Part shown: positions 44,737 to 53,814 of the stretch, one piece after another | Position numbering within the stretch: position 1 is the stretch's first letter | Layout: every line of letters starts with the position of its first letter | Assembly: GCA_031291115.1 (NCBI GenBank) | Contig: JARLJQ010000005.1 | Location: 60,182 to 124,181, forward strand | Length of the DNA stretch: 64,000 nt | Direction of reading: 5' to 3' | From: Legionella sp. | GTDB lineage: Bacteria > Pseudomonadota > Gammaproteobacteria > Legionellales > Legionellaceae | The notes under the pieces: generated by a model | What the model was told of the DNA's origin: nothing | Databases searched by the model: none | Seen by the model: only the letters and a program-made list of their open reading frames with translations | Position numbers and translations under genes: made by a program

Positions 44737-45480
44737 ATGCGTATAGTCATTTTAGGTGCTTTTCAAGATGAATTAACAAGTATTACTAGAAATTTTTTAA
44801 AGTTAAAAAAAACAATGATATCTAAATGTCGCTGCTTGATAACACAATCGAACGGTCATGACATCATCATTAGTTTAGCGGGAATTGGAACAAGTTCTTC
44901 GGCCATTACAACAACCATTTTATGTGAAACACTCGAACCCGACCTAATCATTTTTTGTGGTGTTGCTGGAGGTCTTAAACCGGATCAACAGATAGGTGAT
45001 CTTGTCCTAGCCAATAAAATTATTGATGCCGATTTGCATCAATTACCTGCTATATTAAAAGATACCCCTTATGAAAATGCCTTAATTGATCCCCATACCT
45101 TGACTTCTATTACAGCCGAATATGCACTACATGATTCAATCCTCGATACAGTTTCTTCATTTTCATTCGAGCGATTAAAAACTGGTATTATTGTAACAAG
45201 TAATACATTTCCTGCTCCAAAAAGTTTATTTTCTGTGATTAAACGTCTTGATTGCAGCGCGATTGAGATGGAGAGTTCCGGTGTATTTAAAGCCGCAGAA
45301 TATTATGATGTTCCAGTTATAATCATTCGTGCTATCAGTAATTTACTTGATGATGCAGGTAATGATTTAGGAACAAGACACGATGCGCTGGAAATTTGTG
45401 CCGACAGGCTTGCTTTATGTTTGACTGCAATTTTAAATCATACTCAGCGCTTGAAAGTGAGGACTAATATAAAAAAATAG
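44737..45480 (+). CDS. MTA/SAH nucleosidase family (purine nucleoside phosphorylase superfamily) protein
   Basis: The 247-residue protein matches the PNP_UDP_1 fold: MRIVILGAFQDELT, LAGIGTSSSAITTTIL, IIFCGVAGGLKPDQQIGDLVLAN, SAIEMESSGVFKAAEYYDVPVIIIRAISN with the active-site Glu and the final Asp (LDDAGND). MTAN or futalosine hydrolase are the nearest family members; it is longer and more diverged than standard MtnN, so a specialised substrate is possible. It lies just outside the biosynthetic island and on the opposite strand. Confidence 0.75.
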   Translation: MRIVILGAFQDELTSITRNFLKLKKTMISKCRCLITQSNGHDIIISLAGIGTSSSAITTTILCETLEPDLIIFCGVAGGLKPDQQIGDLVLANKIIDADLHQLPAILKDTPYENALIDPHTLTSITAEYALHDSILDTVSSFSFERLKTGIIVTSNTFPAPKSLFSVIKRLDCSAIEMESSGVFKAAEYYDVPVIIIRAISNLLDDAGNDLGTRHDALEICADRLALCLTAILNHTQRLKVRTNIKK

Positions 45481-45638
45481 GTACCACCCAGAGCTCTTAT
45501 CTCTTCTGTAATTGACTATGAGGCTATTTCTTGCATTGCAGTAGCACCAATGCTGGGCTGCGCCTTAGCACAACATTACTTAATAGATCCTCGTTATCAT
45601 CTTGTGTAGACACATCGTAATGCAATAAAACAAAAAAT

Positions 45639-46763
45639 TTAATGACAAAGAATTTCTGACAATCGTTTCACTGATTTTGCAAAACAAACACGAATGTATT
45701 TTTGACCAGTAACCGATGTAAAAAAAATACGCCCTGGAATAGTAGCTATTTTTGCTTTTTGCAAAAACTGCTTTGATGCAGTTTCATCATCATTAAAACC
45801 GGTAGAAATATCAATCAAAGTATAGTATGTACCCTGAGGTATAAGTGGTTTAAAACCAAACTCAATAAAGCTGTTAACCACAATATCTCGTTGTTTTTGA
45901 TAAAATTGAATCAGATTTTTATAGTAAGAATCTTGTAAAAATAGAGCAGCCCTCGCCGCATATTGTAATGGAGTAACAGGACATACATACAGCAAATCTT
46001 GAATTTTAGCCATTTGCCTTATAATGCAGGATGGTCCCGCAGCATATCCTAAACGCCAACCTGTTACATTATAAGTTTTCGAAAATCCGGAGATCGTGAT
46101 GGTTCTTGATTTGTTATTCCCTAAGCGAGCAAAAGAAATATGCTGATGGGAATCATAGGTAATATACTCATAGATTTCATCCGAAATAACATAAAGATTG
46201 TACTTCTCAACAATCGCACTAATCGCATTAAGCTCATTCTCCTGAAACACTTTACCTAGAGGATTTGCCGGATTACAAAGCAGCACTCCGCGAGTATTGC
46301 TATTGATGGATTGCTCTAACTGCTCTGGATCAAAGGAAAAATCACTAAGGTGCAAGGGAATTAACGTGACTTCAATACCAAAAAATTCCAAAAGATTTCG
46401 ATGTGCTGGATAAAATGGCTCAAAAAGAAGCACTTCATCCCCGGGATTGAATAAGGCTTTTATCGCGCAGGTTAATGCTCCAGTTGCTCCATGCGTGATG
46501 ATTATCTCCGTTTCTGGATCAACTGTCATGTGGTTGAAATGATGAAATTTATCGGCAACCATTATCCTCAAATCGACGATTCCTTTAGGAGATGAATAAC
46601 AATGCATTACTTTATTACCCAATGTATTATCAACTCCTAATAACATTTCTTCGGGAACAGGCAAAGAAGAAACCCCCTGTCCTAAGTCGAGTCCATTCAT
46701 TCTCTGGCAACATTCCGTAATCGCTTCTATGTCCCACTCTTCCTCCACACCACTCAGCAACAT
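45639..46763 (-). CDS. PLP-dependent aminotransferase, class I/II (BacF-like position)
   Basis: The 374-residue fold-type I aminotransferase has LDLGQGVSSLPVPEEM, ITHGATGALTCAIKALFNPGDEVLLFEPFYPAH, LCNPANPLGKVF, YVISDEIYEYITY, SGFSKTYNVTGWRLGYA (Schiff-base Lys) and YIRVCFAKS (carboxylate Arg). In this operon it would aminate the (tetrahydro-)hydroxyphenylpyruvate made by the BacA/BacB/SDR enzymes, as BacF does in bacilysin synthesis. It is the last gene of the nine-gene operon; its start overlaps the end of the chorismate mutase gene. Confidence 0.82.
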   Translation of the reverse strand: MLLSGVEEEWDIEAITECCQRMNGLDLGQGVSSLPVPEEMLLGVDNTLGNKVMHCYSSPKGIVDLRIMVADKFHHFNHMTVDPETEIIITHGATGALTCAIKALFNPGDEVLLFEPFYPAHRNLLEFFGIEVTLIPLHLSDFSFDPEQLEQSINSNTRGVLLCNPANPLGKVFQENELNAISAIVEKYNLYVISDEIYEYITYDSHQHISFARLGNNKSRTITISGFSKTYNVTGWRLGYAAGPSCIIRQMAKIQDLLYVCPVTPLQYAARAALFLQDSYYKNLIQFYQKQRDIVVNSFIEFGFKPLIPQGTYYTLIDISTGFNDDETASKQFLQKAKIATIPGRIFFTSVTGQKYIRVCFAKSVKRLSEILCH

Positions 46764-47329
46764 AGATCTTCCTTTTTTACAAATCCATTTATCAGCAAAA
46801 ATAATTTGTACAGCAAAATTTCATTAGAGAATTGATACCAAGAACCAAACTGTTCCTTTACAAAACTCAAAGAAAACTTATCGGTTAAAGAAGAAAATAA
46901 ATCAATTATCTGTATGTCAATGAGTCGAATAAAACAGCGCAATGAATGAATTAATTGCTCACAAAAAAGCATAACATACCCATCAAATGCATATAACTTA
47001 CTTCTTAAAACACTCAATTGCAGCATGGGAATATGATTCGCCTGGCTCAATAAGAACTGCACACAAGTCCCTTGCTCTAAAGACCAGATTGCATGCAGTT
47101 TTCTCTGAATTTCGCGAGATATTTTGCATAATACTCGCATAAAACTCCTAATAAACGATGCATCCAAACTCAATTGCGATGCCACCACCATTAAATGATG
47201 ACGTTGCTCCTTTTCAACAGCAGGTGCATAAACTGGTTTTTTGAGAATAAACTTAAGTGATGCGATAATACGTACATAGTCCATTCGCATTTGCATCAAC
47301 CTAATTAACTCATAGTGAACTGCTCGCAC
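46754..47329 (-). CDS. AroQ-type chorismate mutase-like protein
   Basis: The 191-residue all-helical protein starts ELIRLMQMRMDYVRIIASLKF, followed by VEKEQRHHLMVVASQLSLDASFIRSFMRVLCKISREIQRKLHAIW. The Arg/Lys/Glu spacing fits the AroQ (gamma-type) chorismate mutase helices. The C-terminal half is also helical and more diverged. It would make prephenate, the substrate of the BacA-like enzyme upstream. It starts at GTG behind a perfect AAGGAGG, inside the end of the ligase gene (25-nt overlap). The assignment is by pattern and context. Confidence 0.62.
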   Translation of the reverse strand: MRAVHYELIRLMQMRMDYVRIIASLKFILKKPVYAPAVEKEQRHHLMVVASQLSLDASFIRSFMRVLCKISREIQRKLHAIWSLEQGTCVQFLLSQANHIPMLQLSVLRSKLYAFDGYVMLFCEQLIHSLRCFIRLIDIQIIDLFSSLTDKFSLSFVKEQFGSWYQFSNEILLYKLFLLINGFVKKEDLCC

Positions 47330-48621
47330 TGTTCCTCCTTAATTCCTGATTTTGAATCGACCATTTGCGAAAAAAGACGTTGCTCATATTGGCGTATTTT
47401 TTGATGTTGCTGCATCAGCCCTTCCCTAGTTGTTCCAAGCGAATTAACAAAACCAGGACAATTAATAAGGGTGCTTGTTTTTTCAAGAATACCCTGTGTT
47501 TTCATAAAAACACTGTGAAAATGAGGCAAAGATTTTACTGGCATCAAATCAGGTTTATTACAAATCACTCCGCTGATGGGAGAAATCATAAAGGTACACA
47601 GAAGACGTTTACATAAAGACAATTTATTTTCAGGTCGTAATATTTTATGGAAATTCTCGGGGTTGAGATATGATTCAGCAACCATAGAAATGTGGTTGTA
47701 TCCTAAAGCTTCTGTGTAAGCAGAAAGATCTATACCACCAATTGGTCGTGCTGCAGTTTCAATCAGTACAGGAGTACACTCTTTGACGAGCATAATCTCA
47801 CTATGACCTGCGCCGAATTTTATACCCAAAGCATCAAGCGCTTTTTTCACATAATCAGCCAAAATCTCATAAATTGCCTCATGTTCTACAGGAGATAAAA
47901 GCTCGGCATAATCATAGACAGGTGATGCATTAATGGTTATTTTATTGACCCGAATCATATCCGTAACATAATGTCTCCCATTATTACTTACGGTATTGAC
48001 TACATATTCTGTGCCGTGGAGATATGGTTGAATGAGCAGCTCGTCATTATTCTCCCCAAGAGCATTTACTGTGCCAATCAGTTGATTAAATGCAGTCTGC
48101 ACATCATTCTGATTTTGGCAGATGCTTACACCATCCGTTCCCGCACTAGCTAGAGGTTTAAGCACAATAGGGTATTCGATAGCTTGGGTTTGCAACCAAC
48201 TAAAAATTTCCTCACTCTTGCTGGTTTTAAAGACTGGAATTGAATCGATTCCAGAACGTTCAAGCGCTCGTTGCATTTCGTATTTATTTCTTCTGGCAAT
48301 GCTCAACTTCGGATCATTAGTTGTTGATAGTGATAATTTATGGCTGAGACTATCAGCGAGCAAAACCGCCATTTCCGAGCCCGGAATAATTGCTTTAACC
48401 TTGAACTCAGCGAGCTCCTGTATGATTTGTTCATCATCACCATCCCAAGCCAGATTTTTAATAAAATCTTGCTGTCTAAATGAGTCTAAAAAATAGGGAT
48501 TAATTATTTTTCCAGGTTGAATATGTACGCATTGATATCCTCGAGAAATAAAAGCTGGCGCCAAATACTGGCCTGTGGAATAAGCTCCAACAATGACGAT
48601 TATTTTATTGTTTACATTCAT
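47305..48621 (-). CDS. ATP-grasp ligase (BacD-like L-amino acid ligase)
   Basis: The 438-residue protein has a Rossmann-like pre-ATP-grasp domain (KIIVIVGAYSTGQYLAPAF) and an ATP-grasp core: YPIVLKPLASAGTDGVSIC, LIQPYLHGTEYVVNTVS, FGAGHSEIMLV and PVLIETAARPIGG with the Mg-binding Glu/Asn-type residues. This is the L-amino acid alpha-ligase/BacD family, which joins two amino acids (Ala plus anticapsin in bacilysin). Start at ATG 48621 behind AAAAAAGGATGATGTG, 4 nt after the exporter stop. Confidence 0.82.
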   Translation of the reverse strand: MNVNNKIIVIVGAYSTGQYLAPAFISRGYQCVHIQPGKIINPYFLDSFRQQDFIKNLAWDGDDEQIIQELAEFKVKAIIPGSEMAVLLADSLSHKLSLSTTNDPKLSIARRNKYEMQRALERSGIDSIPVFKTSKSEEIFSWLQTQAIEYPIVLKPLASAGTDGVSICQNQNDVQTAFNQLIGTVNALGENNDELLIQPYLHGTEYVVNTVSNNGRHYVTDMIRVNKITINASPVYDYAELLSPVEHEAIYEILADYVKKALDALGIKFGAGHSEIMLVKECTPVLIETAARPIGGIDLSAYTEALGYNHISMVAESYLNPENFHKILRPENKLSLCKRLLCTFMISPISGVICNKPDLMPVKSLPHFHSVFMKTQGILEKTSTLINCPGFVNSLGTTREGLMQQHQKIRQYEQRLFSQMVDSKSGIKEEQCEQFTMS

Positions 48622-48625
48622 CACA

Positions 48626-49561
48626 TCATCCTTTTTTATTGATTGGTACAAAGAAGGGAGTTGATATTCCCACTAATCCAGTGCTAAACCCCACCCCTAA
48701 TAGACTCAAAGCAATGCCTGTCATTTGCAATAAGGTAATGGGTTGTTGCAAAACAACAGCTGCTAGCAGCAAAGCGAAAGGAGGCATTAAAAGGGTAATC
48801 ATCCCTGTTTGCGATGGGCCAAGATACTTCACACCGTTAGACCACCATAAGAAAGAAAGTACGCCGCCCAACACAATGAGATAGCTCATATATAAACCAA
48901 AATCTAAAGTGAGGTGTTCCATAATAAGGCTATGATCACCTAGAAAGCTGACAGGAATGAACAAGAGGCTTCCAACAAAGGTTGCATAAGCTGTGGTATG
49001 CAATGAAGGCAAGTGATTTAAAACCGATTTACCTAAAGTGGAATACAGTGAAAAAGAAAACGCGGCCAAAAGAAGTAAAAAATTACCCAGCATATTGTGC
49101 ATACCTGGATGCAAACTCCAATCACCCGTTAATGTAGCTACCGCACCTAAAAAACCCAAAAGCAAACCAATATATTGTGACATGCTCAATCGGTCTATTG
49201 CTTTGATACGCGTGATTAGGACTGTAGTCAAAGGTTGAACTGTCGGAATTAAAAGTGATGCACTGATAGCTGATGATAGGGATAAACCCCAATAAACCAG
49301 AATATTATAAACCACCACACCAAAAAAACCCATGCCAAACAAAGGCCATACAACAGCACGAGGCAACATTAACCATCTATATTTTTTTGAACAACAAAGA
49401 ATCAATATAAAACTTATCGAAACGCCTAGATTACGAATAAGCAAGGTAGTCATAACCGGCTGTTTCGTTAATGCAAGCTGCCCTATGATAAAGGCTCCCC
49501 CCCAAATCATTTGCACAATAATCAACTGCAAATAAACAATGATTTCTGATTTTTTTTCCAT
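48626..49561 (-). CDS. EamA/DMT family exporter
   Basis: The 311-residue protein with ten hydrophobic helices contains two EamA repeats (IIVQMIWGGAFIIGQLAL; LLAAFSFSLYSTLGKSVL). DMT exporters of this group pump amino acids and metabolites out of the cell. Its place inside the operon argues that it exports the product or relieves self-toxicity, the role of the MFS protein BacE in Bacillus. Start behind AAGGGTATCAAT; 10 nt from the SDR gene upstream. Confidence 0.85.
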   Translation of the reverse strand: MEKKSEIIVYLQLIIVQMIWGGAFIIGQLALTKQPVMTTLLIRNLGVSISFILILCCSKKYRWLMLPRAVVWPLFGMGFFGVVVYNILVYWGLSLSSAISASLLIPTVQPLTTVLITRIKAIDRLSMSQYIGLLLGFLGAVATLTGDWSLHPGMHNMLGNFLLLLAAFSFSLYSTLGKSVLNHLPSLHTTAYATFVGSLLFIPVSFLGDHSLIMEHLTLDFGLYMSYLIVLGGVLSFLWWSNGVKYLGPSQTGMITLLMPPFALLLAAVVLQQPITLLQMTGIALSLLGVGFSTGLVGISTPFFVPINKKG

Positions 49562-49571
49562 ATTGATACCC

Positions 49572-50339
49572 TTAACCCGCTAAATAACCACCATCAACTG
49601 GCAAGATTGCTCCAGTAATAAAAGAAGCTTCATCAGATGCCAAAAATAAAACAGTACGAGCAACCTCAAGAGGCAATCCTAAACGCCCCAACGGGTGAAT
49701 TTGTCCCTTTGCTCTTTTTAGCTCCATCACATCAGGAACAGCACCAATAGCCCTATCAGTCATAGGTGTGTCAATGATTCCAGGAGCTACTGCATTGACA
49801 CGAATATTATAAGGCGCGTACTCAACTGCCATTGCCTGGGTCAATAATTTAACTGCTGCCTTACTCGCACTATAAACAGCATCATCTTTCCATGCTAAAA
49901 AGGAAGCAACTGAAGCCACATTAATAATAACTCCAGAAGAGTGTTCCATCATATGTTTAAGCGCATACTTTGAGCACAAAAAAACACTTTTTAAATTAAC
50001 ATCCATGAGTTGCTGATATTCCTCTTCTGTAAAATCAGTAACAGCGCCAGAAATCTCTATTCCTGCATTATTAAATAGAACATCTATTTTTCCATATCGC
50101 TCAAGCACTATTTTCACTAGTTTTTGCACTTCCTCTGCATTGGCTACATCAGCATAATGATAAACACATTCTTGTCCTCTTTTTTTAAAGGCAGCCATAA
50201 CTTCTGCTTCTTTCTCAGAATTAATATCTGCAATAATTGTTATTGCACCCTCTGCTGCAAATTGATGCGCTGTCTCAAGACCAATTCCTGATGCACCTCC
50301 AGTAACAATAACTACTTTACTATCAAATCGATTGCTCAT
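49572..50339 (-). CDS. Short-chain dehydrogenase (BacC-like)
   Basis: The 255-residue classical SDR contains VVIVTGGASGIGLETA (NAD(P) binding), DVLFNNAGIE, VASFLAWKDDAVYSASKAAVK (catalytic Tyr/Lys) and VNAVAPGIIDTPM. In bacilysin synthesis BacC oxidises the C7 hydroxyl of dihydroanticapsin. The AlaSerPheLeu stretch and length agree with that group, but the reaction here is inferred from context. The ATG at 50339 follows GGAAGGAAATC; 13 nt after the preceding SDR gene. Confidence 0.82.
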   Translation of the reverse strand: MSNRFDSKVVIVTGGASGIGLETAHQFAAEGAITIIADINSEKEAEVMAAFKKRGQECVYHYADVANAEEVQKLVKIVLERYGKIDVLFNNAGIEISGAVTDFTEEEYQQLMDVNLKSVFLCSKYALKHMMEHSSGVIINVASVASFLAWKDDAVYSASKAAVKLLTQAMAVEYAPYNIRVNAVAPGIIDTPMTDRAIGAVPDVMELKRAKGQIHPLGRLGLPLEVARTVLFLASDEASFITGAILPVDGGYLAG

Positions 50340-50352
50340 GATTTCCTTCCTG

Positions 50353-51147
50353 TTATATTGATTGAGATAGGCCACCATCAATACAAATGGTTGTTCCAGT
50401 AATATAATCTGCCAAACTCGAAGATAAAAAAGTAATCAAAGCAGCTACTTCCTTAGCCTGGCCAATCCGTCTCAAGGGGATATCTTTACAAATATTTGCT
50501 TCTATCAAGTCATCAGAATGCCCTGAAGCCTTGGATAATGTATGAATCAATGATTGATATCTTGGTGTTAAAATAAATCCTGGATTAATTCCTGTAATGC
50601 ACACATTATACGGCGCGGCTGTCTTTGAAAATGCTTTGATAAAATTTACTAATCCCGCATTAATAACACCGGACATCATTAAACTGGAGGAAGGTTCTTT
50701 ACCCGTTAGTCCGATAACATTAATAATTTTTCCTGAACGTTGCGTTTTCATTATTTTAAATGCCAGTTGTATTAAGCGGATATAACCTAACAACTTTTTC
50801 TCACAAGCCTCCAGCCACTGGTGATTGGAAAAAACCTCATTATTAGGAGTAAAAGAAGCCCCTTCTGTGCTATTCACTAAAATATCTATTGTCCCAAAGC
50901 AGCGAACAGCCTGAGCAATCAATTGCTGTGCATCTTCCACTTCATAAATATCTGCTTCCAAAATTTCAACCCTGCAATAAGGTGATTGGGCTAAAATAGA
51001 AGCCTTTGCACTATCTAATGTTACTCGTGTTCTTCCACATAAAAGTAACCTGCAACCCTCTTGAGCTAATTGTTGGGCAGTTGCCAGTCCAATACCTGAA
51101 CTACCTCCCGCAATAAGTGCTACTTTTCCATTAATATTCAAATCCAT
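50353..51147 (-). CDS. SDR-fold reductase lacking the YxxxK motif (BacG-like)
   Basis: The 264-residue SDR has a good cofactor motif (ALIAGGSSGIGLATAQ) and LVNSTEG at the NNAG position, but where the catalytic YxxxK should be it reads SLMMSGVINAGLVNF, without Tyr or Lys. Such divergent SDRs are known; the bacilysin enzyme BacG (YwfH), which reduces the conjugated dihydro-HPP to tetrahydro-HPP, is a plausible relative. The gene overlaps the cupin gene upstream by 10 nt. Confidence 0.7.
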   Translation of the reverse strand: MDLNINGKVALIAGGSSGIGLATAQQLAQEGCRLLLCGRTRVTLDSAKASILAQSPYCRVEILEADIYEVEDAQQLIAQAVRCFGTIDILVNSTEGASFTPNNEVFSNHQWLEACEKKLLGYIRLIQLAFKIMKTQRSGKIINVIGLTGKEPSSSLMMSGVINAGLVNFIKAFSKTAAPYNVCITGINPGFILTPRYQSLIHTLSKASGHSDDLIEANICKDIPLRRIGQAKEVAALITFLSSSLADYITGTTICIDGGLSQSI

Positions 51148-51836
51148 TTGAATGATCCTCGCTTATATTGTCGAGGTTTATTGTAACGATGAGGCAGAAA
51201 TAGATTTAGAGAAACAGCAGTTTCTTCAAATGGATTATGCGCGCCATGAACAACCTCTTCTGGGGCATAATAGATTTTCCCAAAATGGAAATTTTCCTCT
51301 TCATCACCTACTTTCATGATGTAGTTACCTTGAATTGCTACACCAATTTGTTCACCACAGTGTTGATGAGTCGGCATCGATGCGTGCTGTGGTATAGTGC
51401 TTAACATCACCTCACACCAGGAACTTACAAAAAAGCACATGTTAATCCCTGTTCTTAATGTACGTTTATTTTCCGGGTAAATAAAATAATCCTGTTTTTC
51501 AGGAAAAGTTTCTTGCTGTACTCCACGCTTGATATCAAGACCAATAGCAACCTTCCCTGATCGATTGATTGCGGCATGAGTTATGTTTGGCGGAATAGAA
51601 TACGCATTTTTTAGCGCGTCTAATTGCTCTTCTTTCCCATCTATTTGTATTGTGAAAGAGCCTTTTAACGCCATTCCCATTTGCCTCTCAGGATGTGCAT
51701 GCGCCTTAAGCTGCGCTTCAGGCTGAAGATAAGAAATCAAAATTTTTGTCTGGCAGGGATCATGCAGATCAAACAAATAGGAACTAATTCCATCACAAGC
51801 ATTAATGTGTTGGGGAACGGGAAAAAAATGACTCAT
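51138..51836 (-). CDS. bacB: BacB-like double cupin (dihydro-hydroxyphenylpyruvate isomerase)
   Basis: The 232-residue bicupin fits BacB end to end: KAHAHPERQMGMALKGSF and THAAINR in the first cupin, IGLDIKRG in the linker, then MPTHQHCGEQIGVAIQGNY, FGKIYYAPEEVVHGAHNP and NLFLPHRYN in the second. These contain the His/Gln/Glu metal ligands. BacB isomerises the exocyclic dihydro-HPP formed by BacA to the endocyclic, conjugated form. The start overlaps the bacA-like stop by 4 nt, as expected for partners in consecutive steps. Confidence 0.88.
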   Translation of the reverse strand: MSHFFPVPQHINACDGISSYLFDLHDPCQTKILISYLQPEAQLKAHAHPERQMGMALKGSFTIQIDGKEEQLDALKNAYSIPPNITHAAINRSGKVAIGLDIKRGVQQETFPEKQDYFIYPENKRTLRTGINMCFFVSSWCEVMLSTIPQHASMPTHQHCGEQIGVAIQGNYIMKVGDEEENFHFGKIYYAPEEVVHGAHNPFEETAVSLNLFLPHRYNKPRQYKRGSFKWI

Positions 51837-52402
51837 GCTGCAAACTCCTTCTTAATGAATACCGACCATCCCATTTGAATAGGCCCATATAAAGCGCAAC
51901 AAACTAGATGGTATTTCTTAATAGCATTCATGTTGGTTAAAGCTAAATCCGCTCTACTCTCGCAAACTTCTTCAGCCGCTCTACTCGTTGAATCGGCAAA
52001 CACAATTTCATATCGAGACACTCCTATTTGACGTAAAAGAATATCCAATAAATGAACTGGTGCGGGATGGGAAACAACTCGGCAATGATGCTTAGAAATC
52101 ACAGTATCTGGGCGTCTGGCTAATCCATAAGGAGGAGTATTAAATGTAAACATTCGATACAGAGCAATTTTGGGATTAATATAAAATAGATTAATTTCAC
52201 TGTACGCATGAGGAACTATAGCCATTGAAAGATCACCATGAGTTAACTCATGCAAAACAGACTGAAAGCTGTTTAATAAAGTAATCGAGTAATTTTCAGA
52301 TCCCTCGTTAATAATTTGAATAAAATAAGCTACCGCAGCCTCGCTGCTAGTCCCTGAAGGCCCTAGTGTGCCTATCTTTATTGTTTTTTTCGGTTCATCC
52401 AT
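51833..52402 (-). CDS. bacA: BacA-like prephenate decarboxylase (non-aromatising)
   Basis: The 189-residue protein resembles the prephenate dehydratase fold but follows BacA: IGTLGPSGTSSEAAVAYF, MAIVPHAYSEINLFYI, TPPYGLARRPDTV, RVVSHPAPVHLLDILLRQ, STSRAAEEVCESRADLALTN and QMGWSVF. Dehydratases need a Thr in the TRF motif and have a C-terminal ACT domain; both are missing. BacA decarboxylates prephenate without aromatisation, giving dihydro-hydroxyphenylpyruvate, the first committed step to bacilysin. Confidence 0.88.
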   Translation of the reverse strand: MDEPKKTIKIGTLGPSGTSSEAAVAYFIQIINEGSENYSITLLNSFQSVLHELTHGDLSMAIVPHAYSEINLFYINPKIALYRMFTFNTPPYGLARRPDTVISKHHCRVVSHPAPVHLLDILLRQIGVSRYEIVFADSTSRAAEEVCESRADLALTNMNAIKKYHLVCCALYGPIQMGWSVFIKKEFAA

Positions 52403-52416
52403 GTCTCAATCTCTCA

Positions 52417-53604
52417 TTAACATTCAACATAATGCCTTGCAACACACTGAATCACATGCATTGTTTGTTCATAATTTAAACGAGGATCAACCAAGCTTTT
52501 GTAGCTTTTCTTAAAATCGATTACTGAACTACAAATAGATGATTTGTAATCTATACATTCAGTGACATCCTGATGTGTTGCTTCAAGATGGATGGCATTG
52601 AGTTTGCTGCCCATTTTTCTATGAATCAAAAAAGAATTTTTGATTTCCTCAACAATATTACTAAGCTTCCTAATCTTTATTCCCGAACTGCTGGTTTCAG
52701 TATTTCCATGCATGGGATCACAACTCCATAAAACAGTACGCTGTGTTTTTTCCACCGCATTAATTAATTGCGGCAAAATGTGATTGACTGATTGCGCTCC
52801 GAGTCTAGGAATAAGTGTGATACGTCCAGGGAGATAGTCTGGATCTAATTCATTGATGGTCTGTATAAGATTCTTAATGGAGGTATCCGGTCCTACTTTC
52901 ACTGCAATCGGGTTTGCAATTTGTTTCAAATAGTTAATATGTTGGGGGCTGTTAACCGTGCGCTTACCAAGCCATGGGAAATGAGTTGAAAGATTGTAAT
53001 ATAATCCTGTTTTCTTATCTAATCGCGTTAATGCTTGTTCATAATAAAGTAATAAGGCTTCATGACTTGTATATATTTTATGCTCTGATTCTATTTCTCG
53101 ATTCCATTGATTAATCTCACGATAAATAGATGCGGAACAATTATAACTTAGGAGCATTCGCCAGGGATCAGGAACTCGATGTTTTTTATGAAATTGATTC
53201 ACCATATCTCCAAAATAGGAATAAATCTTTTCATTTTGAGAAATCTCATAAGGATTGCTTCTAGGCTTTGCATATTGCCCTGCTATTCGACCAACCTGGA
53301 GGACACTACCTCCGGTTTTTCTTTGAAAAAATTCGGCCAAATGCTGAATAAAGTCTAATTTTTCATGGGTTGTCTCTTTGTCACACTCATCAAAACTTTC
53401 AGCACAGTCTCCTAATTGTATTAAAAAATGCTCTCCTACGGATGCCTTTGCTACCAATTGACGGAATTCGTTAACTTCCCTTGCAGAAATCAAAGGTGTT
53501 TGGGATTTTAAGATATTTTGGATGTGCATTAGTTCATTAGTGGAATGATAGAATGGAAGGTATTGCTCCCCCTGGTTTTTAAATTGCTGCGCAGATTCAA
53601 ACAT
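52417..53604 (-). CDS. Class II DAHP synthase, pathway-dedicated
   Basis: The 395-residue enzyme is a class II (plant/actinobacterial type) 3-deoxy-7-phosphoheptulonate synthase: FLIQLGDCAESFDEC (metal Cys), GGSVLQVGRIAGQYAKPRSNP (PEP/E4P site), LTLIPRLGAQ-like ITLIPRLGAQSVNHILP and VLWSCDPMHGNT (metal/substrate). It catalyses the first shikimate step. Gamma-proteobacteria normally use class I (AroFGH) for aromatic amino acids, so a class II enzyme heading this operon probably feeds the product pathway. The first gene of the operon; 14 nt before bacA. Confidence 0.88.
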   Translation of the reverse strand: MFESAQQFKNQGEQYLPFYHSTNELMHIQNILKSQTPLISAREVNEFRQLVAKASVGEHFLIQLGDCAESFDECDKETTHEKLDFIQHLAEFFQRKTGGSVLQVGRIAGQYAKPRSNPYEISQNEKIYSYFGDMVNQFHKKHRVPDPWRMLLSYNCSASIYREINQWNREIESEHKIYTSHEALLLYYEQALTRLDKKTGLYYNLSTHFPWLGKRTVNSPQHINYLKQIANPIAVKVGPDTSIKNLIQTINELDPDYLPGRITLIPRLGAQSVNHILPQLINAVEKTQRTVLWSCDPMHGNTETSSSGIKIRKLSNIVEEIKNSFLIHRKMGSKLNAIHLEATHQDVTECIDYKSSICSSVIDFKKSYKSLVDPRLNYEQTMHVIQCVARHYVEC

Positions 53605-53744
53605 ATTTACATTTCCTTGTAACTTAGAGTAGCTCTATTAATTGCTAACAAACATTGACTCAAAATACCGTTTAAGATTATAAAACTGTAATTCGTAGAT
53701 GAGATTTAATCATTTAACTTTATGAACTTATACTGACAATTTAT

Positions 53745-53761
53745 CTCTACTATTAGTAGAG
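53745..53761. promoter_or_regulatory. Candidate operator palindrome between divergent genes
   Basis: CTCTACT-ATT-AGTAGAG is a perfect 7-bp inverted repeat in the 210-nt space between the operon start (53604) and the 53815 gene. Position and symmetry fit a dimeric regulator, none of which is encoded nearby. Confidence 0.4.
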
Positions 53762-53814
53762 TAAATTTATTTTTTTGATTAGAATTGGGACACATTAATT
53801 AATTGCTTTTACCA

